Source of the DNA: Candidatus Poribacteria bacterium
GTDB lineage: Bacteria > Poribacteria > WGA-4E > WGA-3G
NCBI GenBank assembly: GCA_022827185.1
Contig: JAJDTM010000049.1
Location: forward strand, 27,558 to 91,557
Reading direction: 5' to 3'
Length of the DNA stretch: 64,000 nucleotides
In this document: piece by piece, positions 24,999 through 32,652 of the stretch
Layout: each line of letters opens with the position of its first letter
Position numbering within the stretch: the first letter of the stretch is position 1
Program-made: the position numbers and the translations under genes
The notes under the pieces: model-generated
The model's input: the letters and a program-made list of their open reading frames with translations, nothing else
The model's database searches: none
What the model was told of the DNA's origin: nothing

Positions 24999-25721
24999 AT
25001 GGATTGCCTCGATTATGGACTTTCTTTTATCAACACTGTTGGCAACGGGAATGCACCCCGCTTTTGGGTCGAATCTCGATGCCGCATAATAGATGACACA
25101 AATGGAAGTTTCAGCGATTATTACCAATGTGGTTCGTGTAAGAGTGAACACACCTTTGCGGAAAGAAATCTCTTCATAAACCCAAACTACGACTTCCTCC
25201 CTGTTTTTGGCAAAGAACATATAGCCGTATTCAGAAGGCATGCTTACTGTAATGATAACTACGTTGAGTATAGACCGGCGCAGGAGTATTGGGGAGGCCC
25301 CCTGTTTGATGTTCAAGAGGCATCGCCGATCCAGGTCCTTGATAGCAACGCAGCTATTTTTGAGGCGACGCAAAGATGTTTACCCATCGTAACGCACACA
25401 GAAATATCGGATACCGATACACATCAGCGAGCAATTATCGAGTGTCCAGTTAAAACGATGAACATAGATGAAAACGCAGGCATCTACCAAGTTGATACAG
25501 GAATTGTTCTATTTCCAGATCTGTCAAAGCGATATGATCGGCAGATTGAGACATTCAGCCTCGCTTACGTCGCTTTCAACGCACCGCACTTCGCTGACTT
25601 CGTTATCGAACGCCCCACTGCCATCATTGAAAATGGAGTGGAAGTTACCCAAGTTTACCACTATTCCGAAATTCGGAGTTTAGAAGCAAAGAATACAGTG
25701 TTCTGCATCGGTGAACTTTAA
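24999..25721 (+). CDS. Hypothetical soluble protein
   Basis: 240 residues. AAAGGAAA lies about 7 bases before ATG 24999. No signal peptide, membrane helix or repeat. A CGSC pair near residue 44 in a stretch YYQCGSCKSEHTF, with further cysteines at 28 and 83, could form a small metal site. The rest is mixed alpha/beta. I do not recognise a family. It follows the three-helix protein by 33 bases and ends before a clear promoter for the ABC importer, so it is likely the last gene of the sigma/DUF4097 group. Confidence 0.6.
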   Translation: MDCLDYGLSFINTVGNGNAPRFWVESRCRIIDDTNGSFSDYYQCGSCKSEHTFAERNLFINPNYDFLPVFGKEHIAVFRRHAYCNDNYVEYRPAQEYWGGPLFDVQEASPIQVLDSNAAIFEATQRCLPIVTHTEISDTDTHQRAIIECPVKTMNIDENAGIYQVDTGIVLFPDLSKRYDRQIETFSLAYVAFNAPHFADFVIERPTAIIENGVEVTQVYHYSEIRSLEAKNTVFCIGEL

Positions 25722-25779
25722 CAGACACGCCATAAGTGTCAATTTAAGAAAATAATAGCCTTACTCCAAACAAATTTTC

Positions 25780-25808
25780 TTGCAAAAATTTTGTTGTCCT
25801 TTTATAAT
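25780..25808 (+). promoter_or_regulatory. Sigma70-type promoter of the sugar ABC operon
   Basis: The -35 box TTGCAA (25780-25785) and perfect -10 box TATAAT (25803-25808) are separated by 17 bases, the optimal spacing. Transcription would begin near 25815, giving a leader of about 78 bases before the binding-protein ATG at 25893. No operator palindrome was obvious. Confidence 0.7.
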
Positions 25809-25892
25809 GATCGGTTAAAGCACTGAACCGCGTATTAGACACCATTGGTGCTGATAACAACTCGCATGATCTTTATACGGAGGACAGAAAAC

Positions 25893-27215
25893 ATGAAAAG
25901 TGTTCGCATAAGTCTTGTTTTAGCACTAATACTTGCATTCGCTTTTATTAGTGCCACAAAAGCCGATAACCACCAATCCCAATCCTTAACCATTGTCTGG
26001 GCAGAATGGGCTCCGGCTGATTATCTACAAGAACTCTCAAAAGACTTTACCGCTGAAACCGGAATCGCTGTCGATGTCATCCAGATTCCGTGGCCCAGTT
26101 TCCAAGATAAAGTCTTCACAGCGTTTGTCGGAAAAAGCGATCTTTACGACATCGTCATTGGTGATAGCCAGTGGCTCGGCAGGAACTCTCAAGGCAAAAA
26201 CTACATCAATCTAACGGATTGGATTAATGAGAATATTGATGTAGATGCTATCTACGGACCCGCGATGACAGCCTTTGCTGAATATCCAAAAGGCAGCGGA
26301 ACATATTGGGCATTACCCGCAGAGGTGGATGCCGCTGGATACGTCTATCGGAAAGACCTCTTTGAAGACCCGAAGGAGATGGCAGCGTTTGAAAAGAAAT
26401 ACGGCTACGCACTTGCCCCCCCAAAAACCTACGACCAACTCCGCGATATCGCCGAATTCTTTACGCGGCCGGATGATGATCTCTACGGGATCGCAACATG
26501 GTATAGTAAGGAATACGACGGTATTACGATGGGCTTCCAACAGGTGATGTGGAGCTTCGGTGGCACTTATGGCGACGCAGACACCTATAAGGTTGCTGGA
26601 CACCTTAACTCCGAAGATGCTGCTAAAGCACTCGAATTTTACACCAACCTGCTTGAGTTCGCACCCCCGGATGCCCCGAACTACTATTGGTCAGAAACGC
26701 TGAATGCTTACAACTCTGGTAAGGTCGCGATGGCGATGAATTATTTCGCCTTTTTCCCCGGAGTACTTAATCCAGAAGTCAATAAGATCTCCCACGATAA
26801 AAGCGGTTTCTTTATCGCACCCGCTGGTCCGAAAGGACACTATATCAGTATCGGTGGACAAGGCATGTCTATCTCTTCCTATTCCAAAAACAAGGATCTC
26901 GCCAAGCAATACATGAAGTGGTTTATGCAGAAACCTGTGCAAGAGAAGTGGGCAGCACTCGGTGGTTTTACACCCCACAAAGAGGTATTGCAATCGGATA
27001 CCTTTAAGATGGCAACCCCCTTTAACGAGGCATTCGCTGCAAGTTTCCCATACCTTCGTGATTTCTGGGCAGTACCAGAATACGCAGAACTCTTAGAGGC
27101 TTGCCAAACCAATTGGAATGAAGCGATCTCCAAGATCAAGTCCCCAAAAGAAGCACTCGACGCTATCGCACGGAAACATGAAGAAATCTTCGAGGACGCA
27201 GGCTACTACGACTAA
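25893..27215 (+). CDS. ABC transporter sugar-binding protein (family 1)
   Basis: 440 residues from ATG 25893 (ACGGAGG about 9 bases upstream). Signal peptide 1-24 (FAFISATKA). The mature chain is a family 1 solute-binding protein: LTIVWAEWAPADYLQELSKD at the N-terminus, DIVIGDSQWLGR near 85, and KQYMKWFMQKPVQEKWAALGG near 345. It should bind an oligosaccharide or similar solute in the periplasm and deliver it to the two permeases encoded directly downstream. The specific sugar cannot be deduced. Confidence 0.88.
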   Translation: MKSVRISLVLALILAFAFISATKADNHQSQSLTIVWAEWAPADYLQELSKDFTAETGIAVDVIQIPWPSFQDKVFTAFVGKSDLYDIVIGDSQWLGRNSQGKNYINLTDWINENIDVDAIYGPAMTAFAEYPKGSGTYWALPAEVDAAGYVYRKDLFEDPKEMAAFEKKYGYALAPPKTYDQLRDIAEFFTRPDDDLYGIATWYSKEYDGITMGFQQVMWSFGGTYGDADTYKVAGHLNSEDAAKALEFYTNLLEFAPPDAPNYYWSETLNAYNSGKVAMAMNYFAFFPGVLNPEVNKISHDKSGFFIAPAGPKGHYISIGGQGMSISSYSKNKDLAKQYMKWFMQKPVQEKWAALGGFTPHKEVLQSDTFKMATPFNEAFAASFPYLRDFWAVPEYAELLEACQTNWNEAISKIKSPKEALDAIARKHEEIFEDAGYYD

Positions 27216-27231
27216 AAGGGTGTCACGCTTG

Positions 27232-27277
27232 AGTTATCGGTTTTTGGTTAGAGACCTCTCTCCGAAAACCGATAACT
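27232..27277. terminator. Perfect 13-bp hairpin between binding protein and permease genes
   Basis: agttatcggtttt (27232-27244) and aaaaccgataact (27265-27277) form a perfect 13-bp stem with a 20-base loop, 16 bases after the binding-protein stop. There is no clean U-tract, so partial termination or mRNA protection that raises binding-protein yield over permease yield is more likely than full termination. It belongs to a family of gttatcgg/ctgataac repeats seen elsewhere. Confidence 0.45.
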
Positions 27278-27300
27278 GACAACTGATAACCATAGAAAAT

Positions 27301-28212
27301 ATGCAAACCAACCCCCCGTATAAAACGTCGCGCGGGATGAGCGACTACCAAATAAAGATGGCATTCATCATGCCTACCATGATTTTGCTCATCTTGATGA
27401 ACATCTTCCCGCTCCTCTGGTCGCTCTACTTAAGTTTCCATCGATACAAAGCCTCAATGCCCACACCCGCCAAATTTATCGGGGTTCGTAATTACGCACG
27501 CCTCCTTCAAGATCCGGAGATATGGGGGTATTTTCAAACAACTGCCTACTTTGTGGTGTTAGCGGTGGCAGCGCAGTTCTTGATCGGGTTCGGGTTGGCA
27601 CTTCTTCTAAATCGAGAGTTCCGCTATAAAGGGTTCATTACAACACTCTTCCTGCTCCCGATGATGTTATCCCCCGTGGTCGTCGGACTCTTTTGGCGGT
27701 TTATCCTTTTCTCAGATAACTCTGGATTGTTGAACTTTTTTCTGAGTCCCGTTCTGAAATCTCCAATCGGTTGGACAACGAATCCGAAAGTCGCGATGTT
27801 AGCCGTTGTTATTGTGGATACGTGGATGTGGTCGCCTTTCATGATGCTGATCGCTTTAGCCGGATTAAGTGCCGTTCCGAAATATCTCTACGAAGCCGCT
27901 GACGTCGATAGAGCCTCCGCTTGGTTCAAGTTCCGATGGATTACGCTGCCACTGGTATCACCCCTCCTACTCATCGCGCTCCTGTTCCGAACAATGGATG
28001 CTTTCAAAATGTTTGACATCGTCTATGTCCTGACCCGTGAGGGTGGACCCGGCACTGCCACGGAAACCGTATCAATGAACCTCTATAAACTCGCCTTTCG
28101 GAACTATAACACCGGCAAGGCGTGCGCGATGGCTTATGTTTTACTCATCATTATCGTTGCCTTGAGCAATATCTACGTGAAATACCTCAACCGTGTTAAA
28201 GGGGAAGCATAA
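27301..28212 (+). CDS. ABC sugar permease, MalF/UgpA type
   Basis: 303 residues, six membrane helices, the usual size for this family. The first helix follows MSDYQIKMAFIMPTM. The EAA loop that contacts the ATPase is at about 200 (YEAADVDRASAWFKFRWITLP). LTREGGPGTATETVSMNLY near 245 is typical of MalF/UgpA-type subunits. ATG 27301 has no good ribosome binding site. It pairs with the next gene, 5 bases downstream. No ATPase gene is nearby; a shared MsmK-like ATPase elsewhere is the usual solution. Confidence 0.88.
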   Translation: MQTNPPYKTSRGMSDYQIKMAFIMPTMILLILMNIFPLLWSLYLSFHRYKASMPTPAKFIGVRNYARLLQDPEIWGYFQTTAYFVVLAVAAQFLIGFGLALLLNREFRYKGFITTLFLLPMMLSPVVVGLFWRFILFSDNSGLLNFFLSPVLKSPIGWTTNPKVAMLAVVIVDTWMWSPFMMLIALAGLSAVPKYLYEAADVDRASAWFKFRWITLPLVSPLLLIALLFRTMDAFKMFDIVYVLTREGGPGTATETVSMNLYKLAFRNYNTGKACAMAYVLLIIIVALSNIYVKYLNRVKGEA

Positions 28213-28217
28213 GGAAA

Positions 28218-29420
28218 ATGCAGAATCGGAAAAATTTTTGGCACTACCTCATAATTGCATTCATTGCCGTTGCTGTGATTGTCTATATCACCCCGATTTA
28301 TTGGATTTTGGCAACATCCCTGAAAGGTTTCGCAGATATTACCACGAAACTTCCCAAATTCATTTTTAAAATATCGCTGGAAAACTATCAGAAATTGATG
28401 CCTTCAGAAGGGATACCGAGTGTAACATATCTCTTTCTTGCAGAGGTACTTATAGGATTACTCCTTTTCGGTATTTTTTCTCTGTTTAAGGCGAAGTTAC
28501 CCCGCTACCTCGGTCTGATCTGGAACGGCTTTTTCGTTTTAACCTGCCTCTATAGCTTTCTGAGTCTGCCACCGATCCAGAGTCGTCTCCAAACCGATGC
28601 CCGATTCAATTTTCTGCTACTCATCGTCTGCACAATTATCGCCTATCTCCTGATTGCCCCATTAAAGAAAACAGGCGGCATCCTCTCACAAACTCAAAAG
28701 AAACTGCGACTGACGCTTGTTTTACCGAGCGTCTTTGGAACAATCGCTATTTGTGTCGTATTGGCTAACGGCGGATCTAAGTATTTCTATCAGTTGCTCA
28801 ATAGTATTATTATTGGTGGGGGTAGCACGATTCTCGCAGTAGGACTCGGAACACTCGCAGCTTACGCCTTTTCCCGATTCGATGTAGCCGGTAAGGATGA
28901 CCTACTCTTTTTTATTCTCAGCACACGGATGTTACCCCCGGTCGTTGTCGTCATCCCGATCTATCTGATGTATATCACACTCGGTTTGCGAGATACACAC
29001 TTTGGCTTGATCCTACTCTATACCACCTTTAATGTCTCGTTTGCAGTGTGGCTCATGAAGGGATTCATTGATGAAATTCCAAAGGAGTATGAAGATGCCG
29101 CACTCGTTGACGGCTACTCTCGGTTCCAAACCTTTGTAAAGGTCATCTTACCGCAATCCGTTACCGGGATCGCCGCAACCGCAGTATTTTGTCTCATTAC
29201 AGCGTGGAACGAATTCGCCTTCGCCTTGGTTCTCACAGAAGTCGGCGGCAAAGCCGTGACAGCCCCGCCCTCAATTACGAGCGCAACCGGCTCTGTAGGC
29301 ATGGATTGGGGAAAAATCGCCGCAGCAACATTTGTTTTTCTGCTCCCTGTCGCTGTTTTTACCTTCCTAATGCGGGGACACTTACTCAGAGGTGTCACAT
29401 TCGGCGCAGTGAAAAAGTAA
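28218..29420 (+). CDS. ABC sugar permease, MalG/UgpE type, with a large inserted membrane domain
   Basis: 400 residues; members of this family are usually about 270-300. The conserved parts are the first helix (ITPIYWILATSLKG) and, from about 195, the permease core with EAA loop YEDAALVDGYSRFQTFVKVILP near 295 and TAWNEFAFALVLTE near 335. Between them, about residues 70-190, lie some 120 extra residues containing roughly four additional hydrophobic segments (YLFLAEVLIGLLLFGIF, YLGLIWNGFFVLTCLYSF, FNFLLLIVCTIIAYLLIA, VFGTIAICVVLA). AAGGAA precedes ATG 28218. The core looks intact, so transport with the partner permease is expected. Confidence 0.87.
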   Translation: MQNRKNFWHYLIIAFIAVAVIVYITPIYWILATSLKGFADITTKLPKFIFKISLENYQKLMPSEGIPSVTYLFLAEVLIGLLLFGIFSLFKAKLPRYLGLIWNGFFVLTCLYSFLSLPPIQSRLQTDARFNFLLLIVCTIIAYLLIAPLKKTGGILSQTQKKLRLTLVLPSVFGTIAICVVLANGGSKYFYQLLNSIIIGGGSTILAVGLGTLAAYAFSRFDVAGKDDLLFFILSTRMLPPVVVVIPIYLMYITLGLRDTHFGLILLYTTFNVSFAVWLMKGFIDEIPKEYEDAALVDGYSRFQTFVKVILPQSVTGIAATAVFCLITAWNEFAFALVLTEVGGKAVTAPPSITSATGSVGMDWGKIAAATFVFLLPVAVFTFLMRGHLLRGVTFGAVKK

Positions 29421-29435
29421 AAATTAAAAGTAGTA

Positions 29436-29452
29436 GGCACGCTCCGCGTGCC
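29436..29452. terminator. Short GC-rich hairpin after the ABC operon
   Basis: GGCACGC-TCC-GCGTGCC (29436-29452) is a perfect 7-bp stem 15 bases after the last permease stop. It has no downstream T-run, so it is either a weak terminator or a dispersed repeat. The gap to the PhyH gene (29421-29675) also holds a tttgcttgggtgtttct motif (about 29517) shared with 13856 and 47927. Confidence 0.4.
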
Positions 29453-29675
29453 GTAGACAAATAATGTGATGTAAACGCGTAGGTATCAGACACATCGGAT
29501 CTATTTCCTTGGGGTCTTTGCTTGGGTGTTTCTACGTATTTTTTCAGCACGTTTATAAAAACTAAAACTTTTGTGGATTTTCAAACAAAAATAGTGCTAA
29601 AATACATGCAACCTTTAGATCACAATTTGGGATAACAGCGTCAAGTCCAAAAAACGATAAATGGAGGTTCCTACG

Positions 29676-31070
29676 ATGAACAGACCAGCACTGCAACTCA
29701 CCGATGAACAGATGCGGGATTTCATCATCAACGGGTACATCAAGATAAAGCCCGATTTCCCGCCGAGTTTCCATGAAAACATCTACGAACAACTCGATGT
29801 AATGTTTGAGACGGGTAATTTGGGGAACAACGTACTGCCGCTCATTCCTGAGATGCAGGAGATTTTCGACCATCCTGTTGTCCACGGTGCGATGCAAGGC
29901 GTACTCGGCTCGGACTACGTCATGCATCCACACCGATACTGCCACTATAATCCTGAAGGAAGTGATGGACAAGGTTTCCATAAGGATACTTATGAAGGTG
30001 ATGAGCAGATCCGTCGACACCGATGCCGCTGGACGATGGCGTTCTATTACCCGCAAGATGTCACAGAAGATATGGGGGCTACCGCCGTTTTGCCCGGTTC
30101 CCAGTATTACGAAACGGGTGAAAGTGCACACGAGCAGCCGGATCTTTCGCTCTGTGGCGAAGCAGGCACTGTGACAATCGTCCACTACGACCTATGGCAC
30201 CGCGCAACGCCGAATCGGAGCGACAAAAAACGGTACATGGTGAAGTTCCTCTTTTCCCGACTCGGTGAGCCACAAACACCCGCGTGGAACAGCGATACGG
30301 CGCACTGGCACGACAGCGAAAAATCTGAACACCCAGAATTGTGGGGAGCATTATGGGATTGGTATTACGGCAAACAGGACGGTTCTGCCAACGGCGTTTC
30401 GCACAATGAGGTCGATACCCTCATCGAAACTTTGGACAGTGATAATGAGAGAGAAAGGCTGAATGCCGCGTATCGCTTAGGACGGATCGGCGCTGATGCT
30501 GTCCCTACACTGAAGCAAGCGTTACACGGTAAATCTGATGCCATCCGCAACTATGCAGGGTACGCGTTGAGTCTCACTGGCACCCCCGCGGTTCCGACAC
30601 TCATTGACGCATTACAAGCAACAAATGACGCTGTCCGCGGCACCGCAGCGTATACTTTAGCGGATATGGGAAAAACCGCACAAGAGGCGATGCCCGCGTT
30701 AACCCGCGCTGCACAAGACACTTCTGAATGGGTCCGACGACACGCCACCGAGGCATTGGGTCTAATCGGACAACAAATTTCTGATGAGACGGATCTGTCC
30801 GAGACTGTACAAGTCTTAACAAACGGATTGCATGATGACCATTACTGGATTCGCGATAACGCCGCCCGTGCCTTAGCAAAATTGGGAACGCTCGCTGAAC
30901 CGGCAATTCCTACCTTGGTTGAGCAACTCCAAGATGAAAACCGATATGTCCGTTTCCACGCCGCGTTGGCACTCAAGCAGATTCAGACACCCGAAGCACA
31001 GAACGCGCTTTTCAATCACCTATTTGCTTCGCGGTGGTGTGAGTTAACAACACGCGGAACACCCTATTAG
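29676..31070 (+). CDS. PhyH-like Fe(II)/2-oxoglutarate dioxygenase fused to HEAT repeats, copy 1
   Basis: 464 residues from ATG 29676 (ATGGAGG about 9 bases upstream). Residues about 10-230 are a phytanoyl-CoA dioxygenase-like double-stranded beta helix: metal ligands H and D in GQGFHKDTY, distal H in VHYDLWHRATPN, then a basic segment DKKRYMVKF for 2-oxoglutarate. Residues about 255-464 are five or six HEAT/PBS-lyase-like helical repeats (VPTLKQALHG, VPTLIDALQATNDAVRGTAA, TLADMGKTAQEAMPALT). No signal peptide, so cytoplasmic. Substrate unknown; HEAT repeats usually bind proteins. A close paralogue follows, and the ABC importer lies just upstream. Confidence 0.88.
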   Translation: MNRPALQLTDEQMRDFIINGYIKIKPDFPPSFHENIYEQLDVMFETGNLGNNVLPLIPEMQEIFDHPVVHGAMQGVLGSDYVMHPHRYCHYNPEGSDGQGFHKDTYEGDEQIRRHRCRWTMAFYYPQDVTEDMGATAVLPGSQYYETGESAHEQPDLSLCGEAGTVTIVHYDLWHRATPNRSDKKRYMVKFLFSRLGEPQTPAWNSDTAHWHDSEKSEHPELWGALWDWYYGKQDGSANGVSHNEVDTLIETLDSDNERERLNAAYRLGRIGADAVPTLKQALHGKSDAIRNYAGYALSLTGTPAVPTLIDALQATNDAVRGTAAYTLADMGKTAQEAMPALTRAAQDTSEWVRRHATEALGLIGQQISDETDLSETVQVLTNGLHDDHYWIRDNAARALAKLGTLAEPAIPTLVEQLQDENRYVRFHAALALKQIQTPEAQNALFNHLFASRWCELTTRGTPY

Positions 31071-31086
31071 AGAACACTCCTTAAAT

Positions 31087-31196
31087 GCGCTTAGGACTTA
31101 CTATTTCCTCTTAAAGTCCCCTTGATAAGGGGGATTTAGGGGGATAAAAATCAAAAAGTGCATGCAACCTGCTAAATTTACGTAAATCCTATGCGC
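31087..31196. repeat. 110-bp TIR-bounded element with CCCCTTGATAAGGGGG hairpin
   Basis: gcgcttaggacttac (31087-31101) and gtaaatcctatgcgc (31182-31196) are inverse copies with 2 mismatches in 15. Inside is the cttaaagtccccttgataagggggatttaggggg sequence type seen at several other places (31108-31145). No coding content. It separates the two PhyH-HEAT genes and shares its left end (taggactta.tatttcctcttaaag) with the element at 22701. Confidence 0.6.
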
Positions 31197-31245
31197 TAAT
31201 AGAAAGTTGACTCCCTGTCGCAAGGGATAGAGGAGGGCGCGCAAG

Positions 31246-32652
31246 ATGAACAGACCAGCACTGCAACTCACCGATGAACAGATGCGGGATTTTATCATCA
31301 ACGGCTACGTCAAGGTGAAAACCGATTTACCGCCGAGTTTTCATGAGAATATTCGCCAGCAATTGGACACAATGTTTGAGGAAACCGGGAATTTAGGGAA
31401 CAATCTCCTGCCAGCCATCCCTGAAATTCAAGAAGTTTTTGACCATCCGATTGTCCACGGCGCGATGCAAGGCGTACTCGGTGCGAACTACGTCATGCAT
31501 CCACACCGATACTGCCATTTCAATCAACAGGGCAGCGAAGGGCAGAATTTTCATAAAGATAGTTATGCTGGCGACGAACAGATCCGACGGCACCGATGCC
31601 GTTGGACGATGGCGTTCTATTATCCGCAAGATGTCACAGAAGATATGGGACCCAGTGCGGTCCTGCCCGGTTCACAGTATTACGAGACGGGTGAAAGCGC
31701 GCATGAACAGCCAGAAATCGCACTCTGTGGCGAAGCAGGAACTGTGACGATCGTCCACTACGACTTGTGGCACCGCGCAATGCCGAATCGGAGCGACAAA
31801 AGGCGGTATATGTTGAAGTTTCTCTTTATCCGACTTGATGAACCACAAGCACCTTTATGGAAGAATGATAGCGACAACTGGCACACCCTCGGCAACGGCG
31901 AAGAATCCGAACATCCAGAATTGTGGGAATCGGTATGGGACTGGTACTACGGAAAATACAACGGTACTGCCAACGGCGTTTCGCATGCTGAAGTGGATAC
32001 TCTCATCGAAACCTTGGACAATGATAACGAAAAAGATAGGCTAAACGCCGCGTATCGGTTGGGGCGGGTCGGTACCGATGCTGTGCCTGTCTTGAAGCAG
32101 ATGTTACATAGCACATCAGCCACTATCCGCGAGTATGCCGGATACGCGCTAAGCCTCACCGGTGCACCCGCTGTGCCGACGCTCATTGACGCACTACAAG
32201 CGACAGACGATTCAGTACGCGCAAGCGCAGCGTTCACCTTGGCGGATATGGGGAAAGCCGCCCAAGAAGCAATACCTGCATTAATGCACGCTGCACAGGA
32301 ACCTTCCGAATCGGTCCGACGACACGCCACAGAGGGGCTTGGACTCATCGGACAACTGGTATCCGAGGATATGGATTTATCCGAGACTGTACAAGTCTTG
32401 ACAACCGGGTTGAGCGATGACTATCTTCCTGTTCGCGATAACGCTGCCCGCGCCTTAGCAAAATTAGGGGCACTTGCTGAACCGGCGATTCCCGCGCTTA
32501 TCACCCAGTTAGAAGATGAGGACCGATATGTCCGTTTCCATGCAGCAGTCGCACTGAAGCAGATCCAGACCCAAGAGGCGCAGGACGCACTCTTCTATCA
32601 TCTGTTCACTTCACGTTGGTGTGCCCTCACAACACGAGGAACACCGTTTTAG
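31246..32652 (+). CDS. PhyH-like dioxygenase fused to HEAT repeats, copy 2
   Basis: 468 residues, tandem paralogue of the preceding gene and colinear with it from the first residue (MNRPALQLTDEQMRDFIING is identical). Metal ligands are kept: H and D in NFHKDSYAGD and distal H in VHYDLWHRAMPN. HEAT repeats follow from about 258 (VPVLKQMLHSTSATIREYAG, VPTLIDALQATDDSVRASAA). GAGGAGG lies about 11 bases before ATG 31246. Both copies keep catalytic residues, so divergence in substrate rather than decay is likely. Its 3' end overlaps the convergent WD40 gene by 4 bases. Confidence 0.88.
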   Translation: MNRPALQLTDEQMRDFIINGYVKVKTDLPPSFHENIRQQLDTMFEETGNLGNNLLPAIPEIQEVFDHPIVHGAMQGVLGANYVMHPHRYCHFNQQGSEGQNFHKDSYAGDEQIRRHRCRWTMAFYYPQDVTEDMGPSAVLPGSQYYETGESAHEQPEIALCGEAGTVTIVHYDLWHRAMPNRSDKRRYMLKFLFIRLDEPQAPLWKNDSDNWHTLGNGEESEHPELWESVWDWYYGKYNGTANGVSHAEVDTLIETLDNDNEKDRLNAAYRLGRVGTDAVPVLKQMLHSTSATIREYAGYALSLTGAPAVPTLIDALQATDDSVRASAAFTLADMGKAAQEAIPALMHAAQEPSESVRRHATEGLGLIGQLVSEDMDLSETVQVLTTGLSDDYLPVRDNAARALAKLGALAEPAIPALITQLEDEDRYVRFHAAVALKQIQTQEAQDALFYHLFTSRWCALTTRGTPF

